Shown piece by piece: positions 33,291-41,101 of a stretch of DNA of 64,000 bases; position 1 is the first letter of the stretch, and the number at the start of each line of letters is the position of its first letter. The DNA comes from Actinomadura montaniterrae (GTDB taxonomy: Bacteria > Actinomycetota > Actinomycetes > Streptosporangiales > Streptosporangiaceae). Both the position numbers and the translations under genes were made by a program. The DNA is taken from assembly GCF_008923365.1 (NCBI RefSeq), contig NZ_WBMR01000026.1, forward strand, positions 1 to 64,000, written 5' to 3'. The notes under the pieces were generated by a model. That model had not been told where the DNA came from and did no database searches. It saw only the letters and a list, made by a program, of their open reading frames with translations.

Positions 33291-33319
33291 GCGAAGACCC
33301 GGCGGGAGAGGGAGGACGC

Positions 33320-34201
33320 ATGCGCATCGCCGTTCATTCGGGGCTCACCATGCGCGGGACGATCGAGGGCGTCGTCGGCGAGGTCCGCAAGGTCGCCGAG
33401 TTCGGCCTCGCCGGCTACTGGGCGCCGATGCTGACCGGGCACGACACGCTCACCGCCTTCGCGGTCGCGGGCCGCGAGGTGCCGGGCGTGGAGCTGGGGA
33501 CGGCGGTGGTGCCCATGCCCCTGCGCCCGCCGTTCGCGCTCGCGCAGCAGGTGGCGACCGTCCAGGAAGTGCTGAAGGGCCGGCTTGCGCTCGGCGTGGG
33601 CCCGTCGCACGAGGCGCTGGTCAGGGACGCGTTCGGGCTGGAGTGGACGCCGCCGATCGCGGCGACGCGCTGGTACGTCGAGCGGCTGTCGGCCGTCATG
33701 GACGGCCGGGACGGCCGCGGCGTCGCCGTCGCCGGAGATCCGACGCCGATCCTGCTGGGCGCCGTCAACCCGGCGATGGCCGCGCTCGCGGCGGAGGTGG
33801 CGGCGGGCGTGGTCACCTGGTCCGCGGGGCCGCGGACGATCGCCGAGGTGATCCGGCCCGCGCTGCGCGCGCGGTCGGCCGGCTCGCCGTTCCGGGTCGT
33901 GGCCGCCCTGCCGGTCGCCGTGACCGGCGACGTCGCGGGCACGCGCGAGCACGTCGACCGCAGGCTGGGCGCCAACGACCGCTTCCCCTCCTACCGGAAG
34001 GTGCTGCGCCGCGAGGGCGTGGACGGGGTGGCGGACCTCGCGATCGTCGGCTCGCCCGACGAGGTCGGCCGGCGCCTCGACGCGTTCGCCGAGAGCGGCG
34101 TCACCGACTTCGCCGCGCACGTGCTCGCCGCGAGCGCGGCGGACGCCGAGCGCACGTGGGAGTTCCTCGCCGCCCGGGCCGCGGCGCCGGCACAGTATTG
34201 A
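33320..34201 (+). CDS. LLM-class (F420-dependent type) oxidoreductase
   Basis: A 293-residue luciferase-like TIM barrel: MRIAVHSGLTMRGTIEG, ELGTAVVPMPLRPPFALAQQVATVQEVLKGRLALGVGPSHEALV and SAGPRTIAEVIRPALR. The KGRLxLGVGPSHxxLV segment is shared with actinobacterial F420-dependent members; FMN cannot be excluded. Reduction or oxidation of a ring ketone or enone is possible. GGGAGAGGGAGG precedes the ATG. It is last in the unit from 30439, and its stop codon overlaps motif A operator 9. Confidence 0.88.
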   Translation: MRIAVHSGLTMRGTIEGVVGEVRKVAEFGLAGYWAPMLTGHDTLTAFAVAGREVPGVELGTAVVPMPLRPPFALAQQVATVQEVLKGRLALGVGPSHEALVRDAFGLEWTPPIAATRWYVERLSAVMDGRDGRGVAVAGDPTPILLGAVNPAMAALAAEVAAGVVTWSAGPRTIAEVIRPALRARSAGSPFRVVAALPVAVTGDVAGTREHVDRRLGANDRFPSYRKVLRREGVDGVADLAIVGSPDEVGRRLDAFAESGVTDFAAHVLAASAADAERTWEFLAARAAAPAQY

Positions 34202-34213
34202 CGTTGACGTCGA
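34198..34213. promoter_or_regulatory. Motif A operator 9 (second synthetase)
   Basis: TTGACGTTGACGTCGA matches motif A at 14 of 16 positions. It overlaps the stop codon of the preceding LLM gene and is followed two bases later by TATACT (34216-34221), a -10-like box. Thus the synthetase at 34285 has its own regulated promoter. Confidence 0.78.
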
Positions 34214-34284
34214 AATATACTTCGATGGCGGTGAGGGCGGCGGGCGGTGCCCCGCCGCCATCAGGCCTCCCGGAAGGCGGTGCG

Positions 34285-35919
34285 GTGACCACAGGCTCTG
34301 TTGTCGACGGCTGGGGCGTGCGGACGGTCCCCGCCGAGCTGGCCCGGCGCTACCGCGCGGAAGGGTGGTGGACGGACGGCTCGCTCGGCTCGATGGTGGC
34401 CGAGGGGCTCGGCCGGGCTCCCGGGCTGCGGTTCCAGGTGCGGTCCAGGGTCCGGCCCTGGAACGGCACGTTCGCCGAGGTGGACCGCGCCAGCCGCTCC
34501 TTCGCCCGCGCCCTGCTGGACTGGGGCGTCGGCCCCGGCTCGGTCGTCGTGGTGCAGATGCCGAACTGGGTCGAGGCCGCCGTCACGTTCTGGGCCGCCG
34601 CGTACGTCGGGGCGATCGTCGTCCCGGTGGTGCACTTCTACGGGCCCAGGGAGGTCCGCCGCATCCTCGACGAGACCCGTCCCGCGGTGATCGTCACGCC
34701 CGACCGCTTCGGCCGCACCGACCACCTCGAGCAATACGCGGAGCTCCTCGCCGGACGGGACGAGGAGCCGCTGTGGCTGGTGGTGGGGGACCGTCCCGAG
34801 GCGGAGCTGCCGGCGGCCGCCACGCCGTTCCACCTGATGCTGCGGGCGCGTCCGATCGAGGAGCCGGAGCGGGTCGAGCCGGAGACGCCGGCGATCGTGG
34901 GCTTCACGTCCGGGACGACCCTCGACCCGAAGGGGGTCGTGCACAGCCACCAGACGATCGCCTGGGAGGCGCGCCAGTGCGACCGCTTCTACGCCAGGGG
35001 CGGGCCGCCGACGCTCGTCGGCACCCCCGTCGGCCACTTCATGGGCATGATCAACGCGTTCCTGGTGCCGCTGCTGCGGTCCGAGCCGGTGCATCTGATC
35101 GACGTGTGGGACCCGGCCGACGTGCTGGCGGTGATGGCCGAGGAGCGCATCGGCGTCGCCGGCGGCCCGCCCTACTTCCTGACGAGCCTGCTGGACCACC
35201 CCGGCTTCACGCCCGAGCACCTGGCGCTCATCCCGCACATGGGCCTCGGCGGCGCGCCGGTGCCGGACGCCTTCACCGAGCGTGCCACGCGGGAGGGCAT
35301 CGCGGTCTACCGCTCGTACGGCAGCACCGAGCACCCCTCGGTCACGGCGAGCCCGCTGACCGACCCGCCGGACAAGCGGCTGCGCACCGACGGCCGCGCG
35401 CTGCCGGGCGCGGAGTTCCGCCTGGACGACGACGGCGAGATTCTCACCCGCGGCGCCGACTGCTTCGTCGGCTACACCGACCCCGCGCTCACCGCGCGCG
35501 CGTTCGACGCCGGCGGCTGGTACCGCACCGGCGACATGGGCGAGATCGACGCCGACGGCTACCTCACGATCACCGACCGGGTCGCCGACGTCATCATCCG
35601 CGGGGGCGAGAACATCAGCGCCCAGGAGGTCGAGTCGCTGCTGCTCACGCTGGAGCGGGTCGCCGAGGTCAGCGTCGTCGCCGAACCGGACGCCCGGCTG
35701 GGCGAGCACGCCACCGCGGTGATCCGCCCGCGCGACCCGGCGAGCCCGGTGTCGCTGGACGACGTCCGCGCCCATCTCGCCGCGGCCGGGCTCGCCCGGC
35801 AGAAGTGGCCGGAGTCGGTGCACCTCGTCGCGGACTTCCCGCGCACGGCCACCGGCAAGATCCAGAAGTTCCGCCTGCGCGAGCAGGTGCGCGCCGGGTC
35901 GTTGCGGGACGCCCTGTAA
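34285..35919 (+). CDS. Acyl-CoA synthetase (cyclohexanecarboxylate-CoA-ligase-like)
   Basis: A 544-residue ANL ligase. VGFTSGTTLDPKGVVHSH is the phosphate loop (about residues 206-223), with D-P inserted where most have xPKG. RSYGSTEHPSVTASP, RTGDMGEIDADGYLTITDRVADVIIRGGENISAQEVE and the catalytic Lys in RTATGKIQKFRL complete the set. N-terminal YRAEGWWTDGSLGSMVAEGL is shared with the synthetase at 63314, its paralogue in the other regulon. GTG at 34285 has GGAAGG 7 bp upstream. An ATG at 34225 in frame lies before the expected transcription start and was rejected. Confidence 0.9.
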   Translation: MTTGSVVDGWGVRTVPAELARRYRAEGWWTDGSLGSMVAEGLGRAPGLRFQVRSRVRPWNGTFAEVDRASRSFARALLDWGVGPGSVVVVQMPNWVEAAVTFWAAAYVGAIVVPVVHFYGPREVRRILDETRPAVIVTPDRFGRTDHLEQYAELLAGRDEEPLWLVVGDRPEAELPAAATPFHLMLRARPIEEPERVEPETPAIVGFTSGTTLDPKGVVHSHQTIAWEARQCDRFYARGGPPTLVGTPVGHFMGMINAFLVPLLRSEPVHLIDVWDPADVLAVMAEERIGVAGGPPYFLTSLLDHPGFTPEHLALIPHMGLGGAPVPDAFTERATREGIAVYRSYGSTEHPSVTASPLTDPPDKRLRTDGRALPGAEFRLDDDGEILTRGADCFVGYTDPALTARAFDAGGWYRTGDMGEIDADGYLTITDRVADVIIRGGENISAQEVESLLLTLERVAEVSVVAEPDARLGEHATAVIRPRDPASPVSLDDVRAHLAAAGLARQKWPESVHLVADFPRTATGKIQKFRLREQVRAGSLRDAL

Positions 35920-35930
35920 GGCGGGTTGGC

Positions 35931-35956
35931 GGCGTCCAGCGCGCGCGCTGGACGCC
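35931..35956. repeat. Perfect 26-bp palindrome between synthetase and DUF427 gene
   Basis: GGCGTCCAGCGCG is followed at once by its exact reverse complement CGCGCTGGACGCC. It lies 12 bp after the synthetase stop and ends just before the Shine-Dalgarno (TTAGGAGGAGG) of the next gene. As RNA it can fold into a strong hairpin that could end or attenuate transcription, or regulate translation of the gene at 35978. Confidence 0.7.
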
Positions 35957-35977
35957 TTAGGAGGAGGGAGAAGCCGG

Positions 35978-36388
35978 ATGGAGCCGTCGGGTTACACCGA
36001 CCGGCCGGACTACCGCGTCGACGTGCGCCGCAAGCGCAACCTTGTCCAGGTGACCCACGAGGGCGTGCTCCTGGCCGAGACGACCCGCGCGCTCATCGTC
36101 GACGAGCAGGACCACGGGCTCGTCATCTACATCCCGCGGGCGGACGTGCGGACCGAGCACCTCGCGCCGTCGGAGCAGACGTCGCGGTGCCCGTTCAAGG
36201 GGCGGGCGAAGTACTGGCGGCTGCGGGACGGCGACGGCCCGATCGCCTGGGAGTACCCGGAGCCGTACACCGAGGTCGCGATCCTCCGCGACCACATCGC
36301 GTTCTACCAAGACGCGGCCGTCGTCCGGATCGGCGCCGCCACCCCCGTCACCTCCGCGCCTTACCCCGGCGGCGGCCGCCATGGCTGA
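35978..36388 (+). CDS. DUF427 family protein
   Basis: A 136-residue soluble protein. RRKRNLVQVTHEGVLLAETTRALIVDEQ, VYIPRADVRTEHL-like IYIPRADVRTEHLAPSEQTSRCPFKGRAKYWRL and IAWEYPEPYTEVAILRDHIAFYQD are hallmark segments of DUF427. The family is of unknown biochemical role but is frequent in actinobacterial catabolic clusters. GGAGGAGGGAG precedes the ATG. The gene overlaps the acyl-CoA thioesterase gene by 8 bp, so a joint role is likely. Confidence 0.88.
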   Translation: MEPSGYTDRPDYRVDVRRKRNLVQVTHEGVLLAETTRALIVDEQDHGLVIYIPRADVRTEHLAPSEQTSRCPFKGRAKYWRLRDGDGPIAWEYPEPYTEVAILRDHIAFYQDAAVVRIGAATPVTSAPYPGGGRHG

Positions 36389-37250
36389 GGCGGAGAGAGG
36401 CTGGGACCAGGACGAGCTGCTCCGGCTGATGGACGTCCAACCGGCCGGGCCGGGGCGCTACGCGGCACCCGCCCATGGGGCCAGTGCCCGCAACGTCGTC
36501 GAGGCCGGGCAGCTCCTGGCGGACGCCGTTGTCGCGGCGTCGAAGGAGGTCCCCGGCCAGCGGGTCCTGTCGGCGTCCATGGTCTTCTCGCGGATCGTCC
36601 GCCACGACGCGGGGCTGGAGGTCGAGCTGGAGGTCCCGCACAGCGGCCGGACGTACTCCACAGTCCAGGCGCGGGTGATCCAGGACGGCTCTCCGCGCTG
36701 CGCCGGGCTGCTCCTCATGGGAGCCGACTGCGGAGACTTCCTCGGCTCCGCCGCGCCGATGGCCGGCGTGCGCCTGCCGCCGCGTCCCTTCGAGCGGCCC
36801 GGCATGGACGTGGGCGGCCGCGAGATCCGCATCGTCGACGACGCCTACGACCTGGACCCGCGGCGCGTCGGGCCGCCCGAGATGTACGTGTGGACGCGCT
36901 TCGCCGACGCGCCGCCGGCCGCGCACCTGCACGCCGCCCTGATGACGCAGTCGGTCACGCACTGGACGATCGCCGCGGCGCTGCGCCCGCACGCCGGCTA
37001 CAGCGAGGCCATGGCGCACGAGACGATCTCGACCGGCATCTCCCAGGCGACGATCGCCTACCACGACGACGTCGACGTTACGCAGTGGCTGCTGTACGCC
37101 ACCCGGGTCGTCTATACGGGCCGCGGAACCGCGCAGAGCGAGGGTCGCGTCCACGCCGAGGACGGGCGCCTGGTCGCCTCCTACTCCGTGCAGGGGATGA
37201 TCCGGCCCTTCGCCCGAAAACCTTCGCCGGACCCCGCCACGGTGCTGTGA
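36381..37250 (+). CDS. TesB-type double-hotdog acyl-CoA thioesterase
   Basis: A 289-residue thioesterase of the TesB family: N-terminal hotdog with NVVEAGQLLADAVVAASKEVPGQRVLSASMVFSRIV, C-terminal hotdog with HLHAALMTQSVTHWTIAAALRPH and AYHDDVDVTQWLLYATRVVYTGRG, where the Asp and Gln/Thr of the catalytic triad are expected. It would release a free acid and CoA, perhaps as a relief valve for dead-end CoA esters. It ends the unit started by the synthetase at 34285. Confidence 0.88.
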   Translation: MAEAERGWDQDELLRLMDVQPAGPGRYAAPAHGASARNVVEAGQLLADAVVAASKEVPGQRVLSASMVFSRIVRHDAGLEVELEVPHSGRTYSTVQARVIQDGSPRCAGLLLMGADCGDFLGSAAPMAGVRLPPRPFERPGMDVGGREIRIVDDAYDLDPRRVGPPEMYVWTRFADAPPAAHLHAALMTQSVTHWTIAAALRPHAGYSEAMAHETISTGISQATIAYHDDVDVTQWLLYATRVVYTGRGTAQSEGRVHAEDGRLVASYSVQGMIRPFARKPSPDPATVL

Positions 37251-37266
37251 CGGCCGCCCCATCGCA

Positions 37267-37294
37267 TTGTTTTTGACATCGACGTCGATATAAG
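37267..37294 (+). promoter_or_regulatory. Promoter with motif A operator 10 filling the spacer
   Basis: TTGTTT (37267-37272) and TATAAG (37289-37294) are separated by exactly 16 bp, and those 16 bp are the operator TTGACATCGACGTCGA (37273-37288), matching motif A at 14 of 16 positions. It drives the amidohydrolase gene at 37331. Confidence 0.82.
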
Positions 37295-37330
37295 CTGCTA
37301 CCCGCCGAGGGAACCCGAGAGGTGACTTCC

Positions 37331-38509
37331 ATGCCGTCACGCGCGCTGCCGTATCCGCTGTTCGACGCGGACAACCACCTGTACGAGACCGAGGACGCCT
37401 TCACCCGGTACCTCCCGGAGGAGTACCGGGGCGCCATCGAGTACGTCCGGGTGCGGGGCCGGACGAAGATCGCGATCCAGGGCCGGATCAGCGAGTACAT
37501 CCCCAACCCGACGTTCGAGAAGGTCGCCCGCCCCGGCGCGCAGGAGGACTACTTCAAGCACGGGAACCCCGAGGGCAGGTCGTACCGGGAGATCGTCGGC
37601 CGGCCGATCGAGTCGATCCCGGCGTTCCGGGAGCCGGGCCCGCGGCTGGAGCTGATGGACGAGCAGGGCGTGCAGCGCTCGCTGATGTTCCCGACGCTGG
37701 CGAGCCTGCTCGAGGAGCGGATGCGCGACGACCCCGAGCTGACCCACGCGGCCGTCCACGCGCTGAACCGCTGGCTGGACGAGGTGTGGTCGTTCAACTA
37801 CCGGGACCGGATCTTCACCGCCCCGGTGATCACGCTGCCGATCGTCGAGGAGGCGGTCCGGGAGCTGGAGTGGTGCCTGGAGCGCGGCGCGCGCGTCGTG
37901 CTGGTCCGCCCGGCGCCCGCGCACGGCGTCCGCGGCCCCCGCTCCATCGCGCTGCCGGAGTTCGACCCGTTCTGGAGGCTGGTCCAGGAGAGCGGCACGC
38001 TGGTGGCGTTCCACTCCTCCGACAGCGGCTACCAGCGGTACGCCGCCGACTGGGAGGGCAGGCAGCGCGAGTACCTGCCGTTCACGCTGCAGCCGTTCCG
38101 CGAGATCGGGCAGTGGCGGGCCATCGAGGACACCGTGGCGTCGCTGATCTGCCACGGCTGCCTGACCCGCTTCCCCGACCTGAAGATCGCCACGATCGAG
38201 ACCGGGTCGTCCTGGGTGGCGCCGCTGCTGGAGAAGCTCGCGGTCACCTACAAGAAGATGCCGCAGGGCTTCGGTGAGGACCCGGTCGAGCAGATGCGGC
38301 GGCTGATCCACGTGAGCCCCTTCATCGAGGACGACATGGCGGCGCTGGCCGGCGTCCTCGGCATCGACCGGGTGCTGTTCGGGTCGGACTTCCCGCACCC
38401 CGAGGGCAAGGCCGACCCGATCACCTACGTCGACGACCTGGCCGCCCTGCCCGGCGACGCCCAGGCGAAGATCATGGGCGGGAACCTCTCCCGCCTCATC
38501 CCGGTGTGA
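37331..38509 (+). CDS. Amidohydrolase-2 family (ACMSD-like) metal-dependent hydrolase/decarboxylase
   Basis: A 392-residue TIM-barrel protein. It begins PLFDADNHLYE, where DADNH stands at the first metal site (H-x-H-like). It contains ESGTLVAFHSSDSGYQRY (metal His), the CHGCLTRFPDLKIATIETGSSW segment with the E-x-G-x-xW pattern, and FGSDFPHPEGKADP with the metal Asp near the end. This group includes ACMSD-type decarboxylases and C-C hydrolases. It could act on a ring-cleavage product. ATG 37331 follows GAGAGGTG; a GTG nine bases upstream is an alternative. A relative lies at 56503 in the other regulon. Confidence 0.87.
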   Translation: MPSRALPYPLFDADNHLYETEDAFTRYLPEEYRGAIEYVRVRGRTKIAIQGRISEYIPNPTFEKVARPGAQEDYFKHGNPEGRSYREIVGRPIESIPAFREPGPRLELMDEQGVQRSLMFPTLASLLEERMRDDPELTHAAVHALNRWLDEVWSFNYRDRIFTAPVITLPIVEEAVRELEWCLERGARVVLVRPAPAHGVRGPRSIALPEFDPFWRLVQESGTLVAFHSSDSGYQRYAADWEGRQREYLPFTLQPFREIGQWRAIEDTVASLICHGCLTRFPDLKIATIETGSSWVAPLLEKLAVTYKKMPQGFGEDPVEQMRRLIHVSPFIEDDMAALAGVLGIDRVLFGSDFPHPEGKADPITYVDDLAALPGDAQAKIMGGNLSRLIPV

Positions 38510-39420
38510 CCGGGCGGGCGGGAACCGCCGCGACGACCGGCCGCGCCCTCGCCGGCCTCTACCTCCCGCAGATCCGAATGGACTTCGCCGCCATCGAGCG
38601 CCGCGCGCGGACGGCGGAGGAGGCGGGCTTCCACTCGGCCTGGTTCATCGACCACCTCGCGCCTCCCGGAGACCGCGGGCTCGACATGCTCGATGCCTGG
38701 ACCGTCGCCACGGCGCTGGCCATGCGCACCGAGCGGCTGCACGTCGGGCACCTCGTCCTGTGCGCGGAGTTCCGCCATCCGGCGGTGCTGGCGAAGATGG
38801 CGGCGAGCCTCGACGTGATCTCCGGCGGGCGGCTGGAACTCGGCCTGGGCTGGGGGTCGGTCGCCCGGGAGCTCACCGACTACGGGTTCACCGACCCCGG
38901 CCCGGCGGTGCGCGCCGGCCGGCTCGCCGAGACCATCGACCTCCTCCGCCTGCTGTGGAGCGGCGAACCGGTCGACTTCGACGGCGCCCACTGGACGCTC
39001 CGGGACGCCGTCTGCCGCCCCCGCCCCGTCGCGGGGAGCGTGCCGATCCACATCGGCGGCTCCGGCTCCCGGTTCACGATGCCCCTCGTCGCCGGGCGGG
39101 CCGACTGGTGGAACTGCCCGGCGGGCGCGACGGACCGGCTCGCCGAACTCCGCCCGTCCGCGGGCGCGGCCCGGGTCTCCGTACAGCACCCCATCGGCCT
39201 CGCGGCGTCCTCGGCGGCGCGGGAAGAGGTCGTCGCGACCGTCCACCGCCGCTTCGGCGCGTGGGGCGGGGTCATCGCCGGTACCCCCGACGAGGTCGCG
39301 GAGGCGCTGTCCCGCGAACGCGAAGCCGGCGCCGAACTCTTCATCTGCCAGTTCCACGACTTCGGCGCTCCGGAGACGGTCCGGATGTTCGCCGAGGAGG
39401 TCCTTCCGGCGCTCCCATGA
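38506..39420 (+). CDS. LLM-class (F420-dependent type) oxidoreductase
   Basis: A 304-residue luciferase-like protein: GLYLPQIRMDFAAIERRARTAEEAGFHSAWFIDHL, the typical HPAVLAKMAASLDVISGGRLELGLGWG and VPIHIGGSGSRFTMPLVAGRADWWN. The SGGRLELGLGxG block is a strong marker of F420-using members. It is not closely similar to the LLM protein at 33320. The GTG start overlaps the amidohydrolase stop (GTGA), so it belongs to the unit from 37331. Confidence 0.88.
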   Translation: MTGRAGTAATTGRALAGLYLPQIRMDFAAIERRARTAEEAGFHSAWFIDHLAPPGDRGLDMLDAWTVATALAMRTERLHVGHLVLCAEFRHPAVLAKMAASLDVISGGRLELGLGWGSVARELTDYGFTDPGPAVRAGRLAETIDLLRLLWSGEPVDFDGAHWTLRDAVCRPRPVAGSVPIHIGGSGSRFTMPLVAGRADWWNCPAGATDRLAELRPSAGAARVSVQHPIGLAASSAAREEVVATVHRRFGAWGGVIAGTPDEVAEALSREREAGAELFICQFHDFGAPETVRMFAEEVLPALP

Positions 39421-40259
39421 CCCCATCGCACCGAACCCGCACCTCCGGGCCCGCCGCCGGTGCCCGCCGAGGTCCCGCCCGGGACCTGCTCGCCGAACTG
39501 GGCCTCGCCACCCGGCGGGACGGCGACGACCTGCGCGGCACGGCCTTGGTCACCGCCGCGATGCACGTCCCCGGCGCCGGCCGCCTCCGGACGTCCGTCC
39601 TCGCCGCCTGGGCCGACACGCTCACCGGGCTGCTGGCCACCCAGGCCACGGCGCCCCGCGTGCCGGTGACCCTGGAACTCGACGTCCAGCTGTACCGCCC
39701 TGCTCCCGCCAGCGGGACCGTCGACGCGACCGCCAAAGTCGTGAAGGCCGGCCGGTCGGTGTTCGTGGCGAGCGTCGGGTTCACGGCGGCCGGTGGGGAA
39801 CCGCTGGCGGTGGCGCACGCCTCGTTCATGACGGCGCCCGATCCCGGCATCACGCTCCCGGCCGCGTTCGACGTCGAGCTTCCCCGCCGGCGGAAACGGC
39901 TGTCCATGCCGCTCGCCGAACGCGCGGGCTGCGAGCGCCGCGGGCCCGGCCTGGCCGTCCTGCCGCGCTCGGACGACGGTCTCAACATCTCCGGGACCAT
40001 CAACGGCGGTCTCATCGCGCTTGTCGCGGAAGAGGCGGCCCTGTCGCTGGCGCCGGGCGACGCTCTGTGCTCGCTCGGCCTGCGCTACCTCCAGCCCGCG
40101 CGGACAGGGCCCGTCGTCGCCACCGCCCGGATGCGGGACGGCCTCGCGCAGGTCGAGCTGCGCGACTCCGGCAACGGCGACCGCCTCACCGGCATCGCCA
40201 CCGCACGGACGTTCGGCGCCGCCGGGGCCTCCGGCGGCGGGCGCGCCGGGGACCGCTGA
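39417..40259 (+). CDS. Tandem hotdog (PaaI-like) thioesterase family protein
   Basis: A 280-residue protein with two related halves. Each half has a hotdog pattern: LRTSVLAAWADTLTGLLATQAT with VTLELDVQLYRPAPASGTVDATAKVVKAGRSVFVASV, and later INGGLIALVAEEAALSLAPG with SLGLRYLQPARTGPVVATARM. A CoA thioesterase or dehydratase-like role fits. It overlaps the LLM gene by ATGA and ends the motif A territory. A hairpin over its stop codon probably terminates the unit. Confidence 0.78.
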   Translation: MTPSHRTRTSGPAAGARRGPARDLLAELGLATRRDGDDLRGTALVTAAMHVPGAGRLRTSVLAAWADTLTGLLATQATAPRVPVTLELDVQLYRPAPASGTVDATAKVVKAGRSVFVASVGFTAAGGEPLAVAHASFMTAPDPGITLPAAFDVELPRRRKRLSMPLAERAGCERRGPGLAVLPRSDDGLNISGTINGGLIALVAEEAALSLAPGDALCSLGLRYLQPARTGPVVATARMRDGLAQVELRDSGNGDRLTGIATARTFGAAGASGGGRAGDR

Positions 40260-40268
40260 CGTCCCCGG
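40246..40268. terminator. Hairpin at the convergent junction of the two regulons
   Basis: CCGGGGAC pairs with GTCCCCGG over a 7-nt loop that includes the TGA of the gene ending at 40259. The convergent gene from the other regulon ends at 40280. Stem of 8 bp only, so moderate support. Confidence 0.55.
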
Positions 40269-40279
40269 CCGCCGCGCCG

Positions 40280-41071
40280 CTACCGGCTCTTGAGCTTGTC
40301 CTTCATCCCGTCGAGCCGCATGAGGACGGGGAACCCGCCGTCGCTGAGGGCGTTGCCGTGCCCGGTCTGGTGGACGTCGAAGACCGCCTGGATCGCCGCG
40401 TAGAAGCCCTGCACGTCGAGCGTCTGGTTGACGGCGCGCTTGGCCTGCCGCAAAGCGAACGGGTGCATCTGCGCGATCTGACCGGCCAGCTCCATCGCGG
40501 TCGTCTCCAGCTCGTCGAGCGGGACGACCCGGTTCACCATGCCGACCTTCTCCGCCTCGTCCGCGGTGACGGGACGGCCGGTGAACAGGATCTCCTTGGC
40601 CTTGCGCGGGCCGAGCTCCCAGGTGTGGCCGTGGTACTCCACGCCGCCGATGCCCATGTGCACCACGGGGTCGGAGAACTGCGCGTTCTCGGCCGCCACG
40701 ATCAGGTCGCACGGCCAGCAGAGCATGAGGCCGCCCGCGATGCACTTTCCCTGGACCGCCGCGATCGACGGCTTCGGGACGTTGCGCCACCGCAGCGTGT
40801 ACTCCAGGTACCGGCGCGACTCGATCCCGTAGATGTGCTCCAGGGTGATCTTGTCCGGGACGGGGCCGCCGCCCTTGATGTCGTGGCCGGACGAGAAGTG
40901 CTTGCCGTTGGCCTTCAGCACGACGACCCGGACGCCGTCGTCGCCGGCGGCGCGGCTCCAGGCGGCGTCGAGGTCGTCGAGCAGTTCCATGGTCTGCGCG
41001 TTGGCGGCCTCGGGCCGGTTCAGCGTGATGACCGCGACGCGGTCCTTCACGTCGTACAGGATCTGGTCCAT
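40280..41071 (-). CDS. Enoyl-CoA hydratase family protein
   Basis: A 263-residue crotonase: VAVITLNRPEAANAQTMELL, GKHFSSGHDIKGG and VQGKCIAGGLMLCWPCDLIV (oxyanion hole), then GIGGVEYHGHTWELGPRKAKEILFTGRPVTADEA. The latter departs from the usual PE-x-x-LG-x-x-P pattern but keeps an active-site Glu. It is the last gene of a minus-strand unit (synthetase, three ACADs, dehydrogenase, hydratase) with motif B at 46749. Hydration of an unsaturated acyl-CoA from the ACADs is likely. Confidence 0.88.
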   Translation of the reverse strand: MDQILYDVKDRVAVITLNRPEAANAQTMELLDDLDAAWSRAAGDDGVRVVVLKANGKHFSSGHDIKGGGPVPDKITLEHIYGIESRRYLEYTLRWRNVPKPSIAAVQGKCIAGGLMLCWPCDLIVAAENAQFSDPVVHMGIGGVEYHGHTWELGPRKAKEILFTGRPVTADEAEKVGMVNRVVPLDELETTAMELAGQIAQMHPFALRQAKRAVNQTLDVQGFYAAIQAVFDVHQTGHGNALSDGGFPVLMRLDGMKDKLKSR

Positions 41072-41101
41072 CCGATCGTTCCTCTCTGGGGGGCGGTCCC
41101 G

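Noticed and set aside
34225-34284. ATG at 34225 as start of the synthetase
   Set aside because: It lies only 4 bp after the -10-like box, before the expected transcription start, and has no ribosome site. GTG at 34285 has GGAAGG at the right distance.
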